Positions 1 through 7,819 of a stretch of DNA of 21,428 bases are shown here, in pieces. The position numbers and the translations under genes were made by a program. The notes beneath the pieces are model-generated. The model did not search any database. It was not told the DNA's origin and saw only the letters and a program-made list of their open reading frames with translations. Position 1 is the stretch's first letter. Each line of letters starts with the position of its first letter. The DNA comes from JBBRMQ01 sp038230775 (GTDB taxonomy: Bacteria; Acidobacteriota; Thermoanaerobaculia; Gp7-AA8): assembly GCA_038230775.1 (NCBI GenBank), contig JBBRMQ010000049.1, forward strand, positions 1 through 21,428, given 5' to 3'.

Positions 1-8
1 AGCCAGTC

Positions 9-359
9 ATGCCAGAAATTATGAAAATCGTCGAGTCGAAAGAGACTCGCACAGACATCCCCAACTTCGAGCCTGGTGACACCGTCAAGGTGCACGTGAA
101 GGTCAGGGAAGGCGAAAAAGAGCGCATCCAGGTCTTCCAGGGCCTCGTGATTTCGCGCAAGGGCGGCGGTACGCGCCAGATGTTCACAGTCCGCACAGTT
201 TCGGGCGGCGTTGGTGTCGAGAGAATGTTCCCGTTGTACTCTCCGACGATCGATCGCATCGAGGTGGAACGTCATGGTCGGGTCCGTCGCGCGAAGCTCT
301 ACTACCTCCGGGATCTCCGCGGTAAGGCCGCACGCATCGAAGAGAAGCGCAAAGGCTAA
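9..359 (+). CDS. rplS: 50S ribosomal protein L19
   Basis: This is ribosomal protein L19, a 116-residue component of the large subunit near the 30S-50S interface. The family signature is clear: a DIPNFEPGDTVKVHVKV segment near residues 16-32, then ERIQVFQGLVISRKGGG, then GVGVERMFPLYSP, and a basic C-terminus with RVRRAKLYYLRDLRGKAARI. The length matches the family. The start at position 9 is only eight bases from the window edge, so its ribosome binding site cannot be judged; an in-frame ATG at 21 is an alternative. The rnhB gene follows directly. The rplS-rnhB order is common in bacteria and supports both calls. Confidence 0.97.
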   Translation: MPEIMKIVESKETRTDIPNFEPGDTVKVHVKVREGEKERIQVFQGLVISRKGGGTRQMFTVRTVSGGVGVERMFPLYSPTIDRIEVERHGRVRRAKLYYLRDLRGKAARIEEKRKG

Positions 360-411
360 GAAGCCCGAAGTCATCGATCACGTTTTCGCGGAGTTGGCGC
401 GCATTGCCGAG

Positions 412-1047
412 ATGTCGGTGATGGAACGCCGGCTCCGCGATTTTGGTTTTCGCGCGATTGCCGGCACCGATGAAGTGGGCCGCGGCTGTCTCGCCGGCCC
501 CGTCGTAGCGGCTTGCGTCATCCTCGATCTGGAGCCGACACTCTTCGGCGTCAACGACTCGAAGCAGCTCGACAGCGTTGACCGCGTCTCGATCTGCAGA
601 CATATAATCGCGCGGGCTCGAGCGGTAGCGGTGGGTGTGGTGGAGCCACACACCATCGACCGGATCAACATACTCCGTGCAAGCAAACTCGCCATGGCGG
701 AGGCGGTTGAGAATCTCCCGCTTCGGCCCGATGTGCTGCTTCTCGACGCGGTCACGATCGAAAACCTGGACATGCCGCAGATCCCTTTGATCGAAGGAGA
801 CAAGCGCAGCGTCTCCATCGCCGCCGCGTCGGTCGTAGCAAAGGTCTATCGGGATCTGTTGATGGAGTCGTATCATGACCGCTACCCCGTCTACGATTTC
901 AGGCACAATCGGGGGTATGGGACCGAAGGGCATCAGTCTGCGCTGAAGCTTTACGGCCCGACTCCGATTCACCGCAGGTCGTTCGAGGGCGTGGAAGAGC
1001 CGATGTTGCTGTTTAGAGACGGAGACGATGGCGGTTCAGCGGGATAA
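412..1047 (+). CDS. rnhB: Ribonuclease HII
   Basis: RNase HII cleaves the RNA strand of RNA-DNA hybrids and removes misincorporated ribonucleotides. With the chosen start the protein has 211 residues. The acidic catalytic set is visible: D20 and E21 in GTDEVGRG, D112 in LLLDAVTI, and D148 at the end of the SIAAASVVAKVYRD stretch. DSKQL (49-53), EGDKRS and RGYGTEGHQSAL are also present. The reading frame is open back into rplS, so the start is uncertain. ATG 412 gives the usual short leader before the first catalytic Asp, and ATG 421 is the next choice. No strong Shine-Dalgarno is seen. The gene overlaps the start of the following TPR gene by 20 bases. Confidence 0.93.
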   Translation: MSVMERRLRDFGFRAIAGTDEVGRGCLAGPVVAACVILDLEPTLFGVNDSKQLDSVDRVSICRHIIARARAVAVGVVEPHTIDRINILRASKLAMAEAVENLPLRPDVLLLDAVTIENLDMPQIPLIEGDKRSVSIAAASVVAKVYRDLLMESYHDRYPVYDFRHNRGYGTEGHQSALKLYGPTPIHRRSFEGVEEPMLLFRDGDDGGSAG

Positions 1048-3976
1048 GATCATCGCGAATGCGGAGAAGCTGGTCGCGAAGGGGAAGATTGAACCCGCGA
1101 TCAAGGAATACGAGCATCTTCTCGACGACAATCCGAACGACGTCAACACGCTGAATCGCATCGGCGATCTGTGGGTGCGCATCAACCGCACCGACGAAGC
1201 GGTCAAGACCTTCGGCAAGATCGCGGACCACTACTCCAAGGATGGCTTCTTCCTCAAAGCCATCGCCATCTACAAGAAGATCAACAAGCTCGACCCGTCG
1301 AAGCTCGAGGTCTATGCGAAGCTCGCCGACCTCTACGCCAAACAAGGTCTGGCGATGGAAGCGAAGAGTCAGTACCAGGTTCTCGCCGACTACTACCTCA
1401 AGCACGGCGATCCCGGCAACGCGCTGACCATCTACCGCAAGATCGCGGAGCTCGATCCGAACGCCATCCAGGTCCACGTCAAGCTCGCAGACCTCTACGT
1501 TCAGAACAACCAGACCGGCGAGGCGCTGAAAGAATACGACCGCGTCGGACGCGCGCTCCTCAAGCGGGGCATGCTCGATGAAGCGGTTCAGGTCTTCAAG
1601 AAGGCGCTCAAGATCGACGCGAAGAACGTCGAGCTGGTGGAATCACTCGTGGCCGCACTGCTGGACGCGAAGGATCTCAACAACGCGCAGGCGATCGTCG
1701 AGACCGCCCTGGCATCGAATCAGAACAACCCGCGTCTTCTCGCCGCCTGGTCGCGCATTCTCGTGGCCAAGGGCGACGTCTCCTCGGCCAAGTCCGGACT
1801 GGAGCGCGCCATCGCCGCCGATCCGAGCGAACCGGCGCCTCGTGAAGCGCTGGCAGATCTCTACCTTCGCCAGGGCAACGCGGACAAGGCGCTCGAGATG
1901 CTGGGGCCGGTCGCGGACCGCGCGTTGGGCCGCGGCGAACGCACCGCCGCCGTCGAGGCGATGAACAAGGTTCTTCGCGCCGACACCTCGCACGCGCCGA
2001 CGCTCGAGAAGCTCGTCGCCATCTACTCCCGTCTGAACGAGGAGACGAACGTCCTTGCCGCCATGAACAGCCTGGCCGAGGCGCACATCGCGAACGGCAG
2101 GTATCCGCAGGCCGCTGGCGTTCTGGAGAAACTCATCCAGCGCGAGCCACAGAACGCGCAGCATCGCAACAAGCTGCAGTTCGTGAAGCAGCAGAGTGGC
2201 GAAGCGCCGTCCCAGGCCGCGCCGCCGCCGGTGATGGAAGTGGAAGAGGCGCTGCCCTCGATGGAAGTCGACGAATCGCCCGCGATGTCGCTCGATTTCG
2301 ACAGTTCCGAGCCCTCCGACCTCGACCTCGGCGCGCTCTCCGAGCCCGCGGCTCCGCCGCCGCGCAGGGAAGAGTTTCAGCCCGCGCGGTCCATGGATTT
2401 GGAGCCCGCGAACGACGATCTCGACTTCATCACCGAGCACCTGACCGAGGCGGAAGTCTTCGCCAAGTACGGCCTCGCCGAGAAGGCGACCGAACATCTC
2501 CGCGCGGTCATCGAGCGCGCTCCGCGCCACCTTCCGGCTCACGAGAAGCTCTACAAGATTCTTCTCGATGAAGGCGACACCGACGCCGCCCGCGACGCCG
2601 CGATCCACTACGTCTCCCTGCTCCAGGAGGAGGGAGAAACAGCCGCCATCGACGCCGTGAAGAGCGAGTTCCTGTCCCACGGACAGGCCCTTCCTCTTCC
2701 GACCGACGAGACCGCGCTCTCCTTCGACACGTCGATGGAAGAGCTCGAGTCCGAGCCTCAACTTCCCGGAATCGAAATGGATCTCCCGTCGATCGAGGAA
2801 GAGCTTCCGACCATCGAGGAAGAACCCGCAGCCGCCGAATCGGAACTGTCGTTCGACATCACCGAAGAGCCGGCCCTCTCGTTCGATGAAACACCCGAGC
2901 CGGAGGCCCAGCCGTTCTTCGGAACCGAGGGAGTCGCGGAATCCGAGCCGGCGCCCGAGATCGACGCCGTGGCGGATTTCGAGCCCGAACCGGAACCCGA
3001 ACCGGTCGCCGCTGCGCCGGCAGCACCGGCCAAGCCGAGCGCCGACGACCTGGGCGAGCTCGATTTCTTCATCGAGCAGGAGATGTTCGACGAAGCGCGC
3101 GAGAAACTCGACACGCTGCGAGCGGAGTTTCCCACCAGCAAGGACATCCAGAAACGGCGCGCGCGTTTCGAGGCAGCCGTCGCTGCATCGGAAGCCATCG
3201 CCGAGGCGACGAAGAAGGCCGCGGCGAAACACGCGGCGAAGGCCGCCGCTGCTGCTCCGCCTCCCCCGCCACCACCACCCCCACCGGTGGCTGAGCCCGA
3301 GCCGGAGATGCTGTTCGAGGACTCGAGCGAGTTGCTCTCAGCGCTTCCCGACGAAGACTTCGAACCGACGCCTCCTCCTCCTCCGCCCGCCCAGGCCGCG
3401 ACTCCACCGCCGCCTGCTCCAGTACTGACCACAGCGCAGGAAGAAAATCTCTTCGCGGACGAGGACGACTTCTTCGACCTCGCATCGGAGCTCGAGTCGG
3501 AGCTGGCCGAAGAAACCGAGCAGATCTCGCTGTCGGAAGAGGAGCAGTCGCTCGAAGAAATCTTCAAGGAATTCAAGAAGGGCGTCGAACAGCAGCTCGA
3601 CTCCGAGGATTACGACACCCATTACAACCTGGGAATCGCGTACAAGGAGATGGGCCTCATCGACGAGGCCATCGGCGAGTTCCAGCTGGCGTCGAAGGAT
3701 CCCAAGCGCGCCGTCGAGTGCGCGTCGATGCTCGGCCTCTGCTTCCTCGAGAAGGGCATGCCGCAGCTCGCGATCAAGTGGTACCGCAAAGGCCTCGACA
3801 TCCCGGAGATCACCGAAGAAGAACACGTCGGGCTCCTCTACGACCTCGGCTCGGCGTACATGGAGGTGGGCGACAACGACAACGCTCAGAAAGCCTTCAT
3901 GGAGGTCTACGGGATGAACACCACCTACCGCGACATCGCGTCCCGGATGAAGCAACTGCAAGACGCTCGAAAGTAG
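1028..3976 (+). CDS. Large TPR scaffold protein with acidic/Pro-rich linkers
   Basis: This is a 982-residue soluble protein without a signal peptide or membrane segment. Residues 1 to about 395 are a tandem TPR solenoid; recurrent units such as EPAIKEYEHLLDDNPNDVNT and DGFFLKAIAIYKKINKLDPS are readable. Two shorter helical repeat segments lie near 461-545 and 674-715. Acidic Glu/Pro-rich linkers separate them, and one contains a run of ten prolines near residue 745. A final TPR block spans about 838-982. Such proteins act as protein-protein scaffolds, but the partner cannot be named from sequence. The ATG at 1028 lies within the 3' end of rnhB, with GGAG just upstream, suggesting co-expression. 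The paired-TPR style resembles proteins common in Acidobacteriota (from memory). Confidence 0.9.
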   Translation: MAVQRDKIIANAEKLVAKGKIEPAIKEYEHLLDDNPNDVNTLNRIGDLWVRINRTDEAVKTFGKIADHYSKDGFFLKAIAIYKKINKLDPSKLEVYAKLADLYAKQGLAMEAKSQYQVLADYYLKHGDPGNALTIYRKIAELDPNAIQVHVKLADLYVQNNQTGEALKEYDRVGRALLKRGMLDEAVQVFKKALKIDAKNVELVESLVAALLDAKDLNNAQAIVETALASNQNNPRLLAAWSRILVAKGDVSSAKSGLERAIAADPSEPAPREALADLYLRQGNADKALEMLGPVADRALGRGERTAAVEAMNKVLRADTSHAPTLEKLVAIYSRLNEETNVLAAMNSLAEAHIANGRYPQAAGVLEKLIQREPQNAQHRNKLQFVKQQSGEAPSQAAPPPVMEVEEALPSMEVDESPAMSLDFDSSEPSDLDLGALSEPAAPPPRREEFQPARSMDLEPANDDLDFITEHLTEAEVFAKYGLAEKATEHLRAVIERAPRHLPAHEKLYKILLDEGDTDAARDAAIHYVSLLQEEGETAAIDAVKSEFLSHGQALPLPTDETALSFDTSMEELESEPQLPGIEMDLPSIEEELPTIEEEPAAAESELSFDITEEPALSFDETPEPEAQPFFGTEGVAESEPAPEIDAVADFEPEPEPEPVAAAPAAPAKPSADDLGELDFFIEQEMFDEAREKLDTLRAEFPTSKDIQKRRARFEAAVAASEAIAEATKKAAAKHAAKAAAAAPPPPPPPPPPVAEPEPEMLFEDSSELLSALPDEDFEPTPPPPPPAQAATPPPPAPVLTTAQEENLFADEDDFFDLASELESELAEETEQISLSEEEQSLEEIFKEFKKGVEQQLDSEDYDTHYNLGIAYKEMGLIDEAIGEFQLASKDPKRAVECASMLGLCFLEKGMPQLAIKWYRKGLDIPEITEEEHVGLLYDLGSAYMEVGDNDNAQKAFMEVYGMNTTYRDIASRMKQLQDARK

Positions 3977-3991
3977 CGTCCCTGACGCGCA

Positions 3992-4014
3992 GCCCAAATC
4001 CTGAGGATTTGGGC
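3992..4014. terminator. Perfect 10-bp hairpin after the TPR gene
   Basis: Arms 3992-4001 and 4005-4014 are perfectly complementary around a 3-base loop. The hairpin sits 16 bases after the TPR stop and 14 bases before the next ATG. No T-run follows it, so a classical intrinsic terminator is only partly supported. It may instead be a small dispersed palindrome or an mRNA stabiliser. Confidence 0.5.
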
Positions 4015-4027
4015 CATACTTAGAACC

Positions 4028-4498
4028 ATGAACGCATCGCTGGAAGCCCTCCTGCGGTTCGTGAATCTCACGACCGCGGGTCTGCTCGCCGGATCGCTCG
4101 GCTTCGGGGAGGCTGCGCTCGTGCCGGGATGGCACAACGAACTGCCGGATGACGAACGCCCGCCCGAGCTGTTGAACGCATACTTCAACGCGATCGGACC
4201 GGTGGCGCTGGGAACGGCGGTGACGCTCGCGGTCGGATCGCGCGGCGTGCATCCGGTGAAGCGTCTCCTCGATACGGCGACGGCCGTCGGCTTGGCCGGC
4301 GTTCTCACGACGACGATCATGGTCACGGTGCCGATCAACAAGGAGCTCGAAGCACAGCCGGCGGCGGACTACCCGAGCGACCGCTCCTATTCGCTGACGC
4401 GCAACTGGAGCCGCGCGCATGCGGTGCGCACCACGTTAGGCATCGGCGCGTTCGTGTGCGCCGTGGCGTCGAATTTCGCTCCGCGACACGCGAAGTGA
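4028..4498 (+). CDS. DUF1772 (anthrone oxygenase-like) membrane protein
   Basis: This is a 156-residue protein with four likely membrane helices, at about residues 9-30, 57-75, 83-104 and 133-150. The segment VTVPINKEL followed by NWSRAHAVRTTLG matches the DUF1772 pattern of a P-x-N-x-x-L motif and a later W-x-x-x-H-x-x-R motif. Fungal relatives are annotated as anthrone oxygenases, but most bacterial members have no known reaction, so no substrate is proposed. The ATG at 4028 follows a hairpin. The gene converges on thiL, and a 95-bp palindromic element lies between them. Confidence 0.75.
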   Translation: MNASLEALLRFVNLTTAGLLAGSLGFGEAALVPGWHNELPDDERPPELLNAYFNAIGPVALGTAVTLAVGSRGVHPVKRLLDTATAVGLAGVLTTTIMVTVPINKELEAQPAADYPSDRSYSLTRNWSRAHAVRTTLGIGAFVCAVASNFAPRHAK

Positions 4499-4546
4499 GA
4501 TTTGAGTAAGGCGGTAAGGCCGTAGAACCACCCGAGCTCCAGCCTT

Positions 4547-4641
4547 GTCATCCCGAGCGTAGCGAGGGACCGGTGAGGGTTGGGTGGCGCGATGAACTTG
4601 CCTCCCGACCCACACCGGTTCCTCGCTACGCTCGGAATGAC
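4547..4641. repeat. Imperfect palindromic element, copy A
   Basis: The outer arms start at 4547 and end at 4641 and pair over about 34 bases with three mismatches. They share the core CCGAGCGTAGCGAGG with the element at 20986-21075. It lies between the convergent ends of the DUF1772 gene and thiL. No open reading frame or transposase is associated. The rest of the 163-base gap (4499-4546 and 4642-4661) shows nothing recognisable. The element probably forms a long RNA or DNA hairpin and may act as a bidirectional terminator. Confidence 0.85.
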
Positions 4642-4661
4642 ATCGTGGTCCGCTCGCTGGA

Positions 4662-5588
4662 TCACGCGAAGTGATCCCACCCCTCGGCCTCGAGCGATTG
4701 GCCGTCGACGCGAACGCCATGTCCGGCGACGATGCGACCGATGGCGTACACCGGACGCTTCAATCGCGTGCTGAGCTCCGACTCGCGCAGCGATGACGTG
4801 AAGAGCAGCGCGTACTCTTCGCCGCCGTGCAGAACGACATCGCGAACATTGATGCCGAAAGCCGCGGCGTTCGCCATCAGGTCACCGAAGAGTGGAATGC
4901 GCTCGCGCTCGATATCTGCGCCGACGTTCGACGCATCGCACAGATGATGGAGGTCGGTGGACAGACCGTCGGATACGTCGATGCATGCGGTGACCTCGTG
5001 AATCGCCGCCAGCGCCATTCCGAGCTCGAGCTCCGGCTCCGGATCGATGTGGCGCCGGATTGCCGATTCTGCAAACTCGCGCTGCGCGAACGCGAGATCT
5101 CCCGGCGGTTCGATCGATGACCATCGTCGAATGAGCGCAAGCCCCACGGCCGAGGCGCCGAGGGGGCGGCTGATGTAGAGGCGATCACCGGGTCGCGCGC
5201 CGCTTCGCAGCAGCGGACGTTCGGCGCGTCCGACGGCGGTGATCGAGACGACGATCTTTTCGGACCGCGACAGATCGCCGCCCACGATCTCGATCTGATG
5301 CTGCACGGCGGAGATCGCGATGGCATCCATGAAGGGGTCGATGTCGTTTTCGGACGGGATGCCGAGGGCCACCACCGCGTAGGACGGACGCGCACCCATT
5401 GCCGCGAGATCAGAAAGATTCACCGCCAGACTCTTCCGCGCGATGAAGCGCATCGGTGTGTGCCGCGTGAAGTCGACGTCCTCGATGAGCATGTCGGTGG
5501 TGATCACATCGTTTCCGATCACCGCCGCGTCGTCGCCGATGCGCGGGAAGCGCTCGCGCAGTCTGGCGATGATGTCGCGCTCGTTCAT
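4662..5588 (-). CDS. thiL: Thiamine-monophosphate kinase
   Basis: ThiL phosphorylates thiamine monophosphate with ATP to give thiamine diphosphate. The protein has 308 residues, normal for the family. Diagnostic segments are IGDDAAV (17-23), TTDMLIEDVDF, AVNLSDLAAMGARP, IVGGDLSRS, IDVSDGLSTDLHHLC and LHGGEEYALLF; these hold the acidic Mg/ATP-binding residues of the PurM/ThiL fold. The ATG at 5588 overlaps the truA stop as ATGA, indicating translational coupling. The frame stays open upstream into truA, but that longer reading has no family match. No other thiamine gene is in the window. Confidence 0.95.
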   Translation of the reverse strand: MNERDIIARLRERFPRIGDDAAVIGNDVITTDMLIEDVDFTRHTPMRFIARKSLAVNLSDLAAMGARPSYAVVALGIPSENDIDPFMDAIAISAVQHQIEIVGGDLSRSEKIVVSITAVGRAERPLLRSGARPGDRLYISRPLGASAVGLALIRRWSSIEPPGDLAFAQREFAESAIRRHIDPEPELELGMALAAIHEVTACIDVSDGLSTDLHHLCDASNVGADIERERIPLFGDLMANAAAFGINVRDVVLHGGEEYALLFTSSLRESELSTRLKRPVYAIGRIVAGHGVRVDGQSLEAEGWDHFA

Positions 5589-6343
5589 CGGCGCACCGGA
5601 ACGATCGGCGCGATCGGGCGATCGAACTTCTTGTCGTACGTGATCGCCTCGAGGAACAGTCCCGACGGCGGCGCGGTCGGCTGGAAGTTCTCCTGCTTCG
5701 AGAAATCGGGGCTTACGGTTCCGCGGCCGACTTCCGCCAGGAATGCGACGAGCTTCCGCACCATCTTCCACAGAAAGTGCGAGGCAGCGATGCGAAAGAG
5801 AATCAGGCCTCCGTCGACGACGATCTCGGACGACTCCACGACGACGATCCGCGAGTCCTCTTCCTTCAGGCGTTTGTCGCTGAAGGCGGTGAAGTCATGG
5901 CGTCCGACGAACTGCGCGGCGGCCTCGCCCATGCGCTCGGCGTTGAGCGAATCCTTGATCCACCACACGAACGGCTTGGCGAACGCCGTACGTCGCGTCG
6001 CGATCTGATAGAGGTACACGCGTGAAGTCGCGTCATGCCGCGCGTGAAAGCGATCGCCCGCACGAACAGCATCGAGAATGTTGATGTCATGCGGAAGAAG
6101 GTCGTTCAGCTTGCGCGCAATCAGGTGCGGATCGACGGCTTTGTGGACGCGGAGATGCGCGACCTGTCCCACGGCGTGCACGCCGGCGTCGGTGCGGCCC
6201 GCGCCGCCGATGTCGGCCTCGCCGAACACGTCTGTCGCGGCGCGGAGCAGCCGTCCCTGGATCGTTTTCGGCGTGTTACCCTGCGCCTGCCAACCTGAGT
6301 AGCGAGTTCCCTCGTACTCGATCGTGAGTTTGTAAGTCGGCAT
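5585..6343 (-). CDS. truA: tRNA pseudouridine(38-40) synthase
   Basis: TruA isomerises uridines 38-40 of the tRNA anticodon stem-loop to pseudouridine. The 252-residue protein begins MPTYKLTIEYEGTRYSGWQ, the standard N-terminus, and carries the catalytic Asp as D52 in GAGRTDAGVHA. HDFTAFSD and FLWKMVRKLVAFL are further family motifs. The open frame extends upstream to 6547, but those residues are arginine-rich and arise from the inverted repeat at 6354-6470. ATG 6343 is chosen because it has GGGAA upstream and the canonical N-terminus. It is first in a two-gene operon with thiL. Confidence 0.96.
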   Translation of the reverse strand: MPTYKLTIEYEGTRYSGWQAQGNTPKTIQGRLLRAATDVFGEADIGGAGRTDAGVHAVGQVAHLRVHKAVDPHLIARKLNDLLPHDINILDAVRAGDRFHARHDATSRVYLYQIATRRTAFAKPFVWWIKDSLNAERMGEAAAQFVGRHDFTAFSDKRLKEEDSRIVVVESSEIVVDGGLILFRIAASHFLWKMVRKLVAFLAEVGRGTVSPDFSKQENFQPTAPPSGLFLEAITYDKKFDRPIAPIVPVRR

Positions 6344-6353
6344 GCGTCGTTCC

Positions 6354-6470
6354 CAGTTTATGCCGAGCGCAGCGAGGCATCTTCGGCGCCGACTCGCGAA
6401 TCGCTGACGACGCAGCGCCGCTGCACCGAAGATCCCTCTGCGTCGCTGCGCGACCCATCGGGATAAACTG
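6354..6470. repeat. Imperfect inverted repeat in the truA/DUF971 divergent region
   Basis: The termini CAGTTTAT (6354-6361) and ATAAACTG (6463-6470) are exact reverse complements. Inside them, an ATCTTCGG block and a CGCAGCGA block on the left have complements on the right, with small insertions between. The element fills most of the 141-base gap between the divergent truA and DUF971 starts, so any promoter for either gene must lie in or next to it. No coding capacity is seen. Confidence 0.7.
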
Positions 6471-6484
6471 CAAGAGAAGTTGGC

Positions 6485-6805
6485 ATGCGCCCCGTTTCGA
6501 ATCAGGTGTTGGGAAATGAGCTCGTCGTCGTCTGGGACGACGGCCACGAATCATACTATTCGCTCGAAGACCTCCGCCGCGGCTGCCCGTGCGCCGGCTG
6601 CTCCGGCGAGCCCGATCTCTTCGGCCGCCTCGCGATGGGCCCGAAGCCACGCTACACCGACGCGTCCTTTCAGTTGCAGAGCGTGTCGTCCATCGGCAAC
6701 TACGCCCTGCAACCGAACTGGGCCGACCAGCATACCTACGGCATCTGGACGTACGACCGGCTGCGCGCGTTCTGCAAATGCGGAACGTGTGGTGCTTCTG
6801 TGTGA
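6485..6805 (+). CDS. DUF971 family protein
   Basis: This is a 106-residue DUF971 protein, the fold also found as the N-terminal domain of gamma-butyrobetaine hydroxylase-like enzymes. The signature LEDLRRGCPCAGC lies at about residues 27-39, and the usual IGNYALQPNWADQHTYGIWTYDRLR follows in two parts. It carries two cysteine groups, CPCAGC and a C-terminal FCKCGTC, which could bind a metal or Fe-S cluster. Stand-alone DUF971 proteins have no settled function; a role in Fe-S metabolism has been suggested for relatives and is not shown here. The last residues, ASV, and the stop are encoded by the left arm of the palindrome at 6794-6874. Confidence 0.85.
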   Translation: MRPVSNQVLGNELVVVWDDGHESYYSLEDLRRGCPCAGCSGEPDLFGRLAMGPKPRYTDASFQLQSVSSIGNYALQPNWADQHTYGIWTYDRLRAFCKCGTCGASV

Positions 6806-6874
6806 GGACCGGCTTCAGCCGGTCACGATTCGCAATGAACAGTGACCGGCTGAAGCCGGTCCTCACACAGAAGC
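6794..6874. repeat. Perfect 33-bp inverted repeat joining two convergent gene ends
   Basis: Arms 6794-6826 and 6842-6874 are perfect reverse complements of 33 bases around a 15-base loop. Each arm contains its own smaller palindrome (GACCGGCTTCAGCCGGTC). The DUF971 stop (6803-6805) lies in the left arm and the arcC stop (6863-6865, minus strand) in the right arm. Transcripts from either side would end in the same strong hairpin, so a bidirectional terminator is likely, although no T-run follows. Confidence 0.92.
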
Positions 6875-7819
6875 GTTCACGATCCGCGTGCCGCTCTTGC
6901 CGTCGAGCGCCTCGCGAAGATGTTCGACGTCCGTGATCAACACTTCTTTTCCGCACCGCTTCACGAATTGCACGGCAGCGTCGATCTTCGGCCCCATGGA
7001 GCCCGCCGGAAACTGCCCCTCGCGCATGTATTTTTCTGCCTCGGTAACAGTCAGTTGGTCGACGTCACGCTGCGACGGCTTCCCGAAATCGAGCGACACC
7101 TTCGCCACGCCGGTGAGGATGATGAAGAGGTCCGCCTTCAGCTCGCAAGCGAGAAGCGAGGACGCATAGTCCTTGTCGATCACCGCTTCGATGCCGCGCC
7201 ATTGCCCATCGCGGCCTTTCACCACCGGAATGCCGCCGCCGCCGGCAGCGATCACCACCTCCGCCGCCTCCAGCATGTGCACGATCGTTTCGACGTTCAT
7301 GATGCGAAGGGGCTTCGGCGACGCCACCACGTGCCGCCATCCGCGACCGGCGTCTTCACGCATGGTCCAGCCGAGGTCGCGTTCGAGGGCCTCGGCGCGG
7401 TAGCGGGTGAAGAACGGTCCAATCGGTTTCGTCGGACGTTTGAACGCCGGATCGTTCGCATCCACCTCCACCTCGGTCAGGACGGTCGCGACGTCGGCGC
7501 TTCCGTGACCGATGCTCTCCAGCCGGTTGCGAATTGCGATCTGCAGCAGGAATCCCATCGAGCCTTCCGTCTGCGCGACCGCCACATCGAGCGACTGCGG
7601 CGGAATCTTCGTCGACGCCTCCTCGGCCTGCACGAGGATGTTGCCGACCTGCGGCCCGTTGCCGTGCACGACGACGAGTTTCGATCCGAAGCGAACGATC
7701 TCCGCCAGCCAGCGCGCGGCCTGCTTGGCTCGAGCGATCTGCTCTTCCTGCGTGCCGCGGTCCTCGGGACGCAGCAGCGCGTTCCCACCGAACGCGACGA
7801 CGGCGAGGCGCCCGCTCAC
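6863..7819 (-). CDS. arcC: Carbamate kinase
   Basis: Carbamate kinase transfers phosphate from carbamoyl phosphate to ADP, making ATP, CO2 and ammonia in the arginine deiminase pathway. The 318-residue protein shows the amino acid kinase fold: FGGNALLR near residues 9-16, VVHGNGPQVGN, IAAGGGGIPVV, a KDYASSLLA segment and a PAGSMGPKIDAA segment. It starts with GTG at 7819, overlapping the arcA stop as GTGA. The C-terminal ASV and stop come from the palindrome shared with the DUF971 gene. Reverse, biosynthetic use is possible, but pairing with arcA favours the catabolic direction. Confidence 0.95.
   Translation of the reverse strand: MSGRLAVVAFGGNALLRPEDRGTQEEQIARAKQAARWLAEIVRFGSKLVVVHGNGPQVGNILVQAEEASTKIPPQSLDVAVAQTEGSMGFLLQIAIRNRLESIGHGSADVATVLTEVEVDANDPAFKRPTKPIGPFFTRYRAEALERDLGWTMREDAGRGWRHVVASPKPLRIMNVETIVHMLEAAEVVIAAGGGGIPVVKGRDGQWRGIEAVIDKDYASSLLACELKADLFIILTGVAKVSLDFGKPSQRDVDQLTVTEAEKYMREGQFPAGSMGPKIDAAVQFVKRCGKEVLITDVEHLREALDGKSGTRIVNASV

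Noticed and set aside
1643..3232. Long open frame on the minus strand opposite the TPR gene
   Set aside because: It is an antisense shadow of GC-rich coding sequence, Arg/Leu/Gly-rich with no recognisable domain, while the plus strand encodes clear TPR units.
6354..6470. Insertion sequence or MITE with terminal inverted repeats
   Set aside because: There is no transposase and no clear target-site duplication, and the arms are degenerate; it is called only an inverted repeat.
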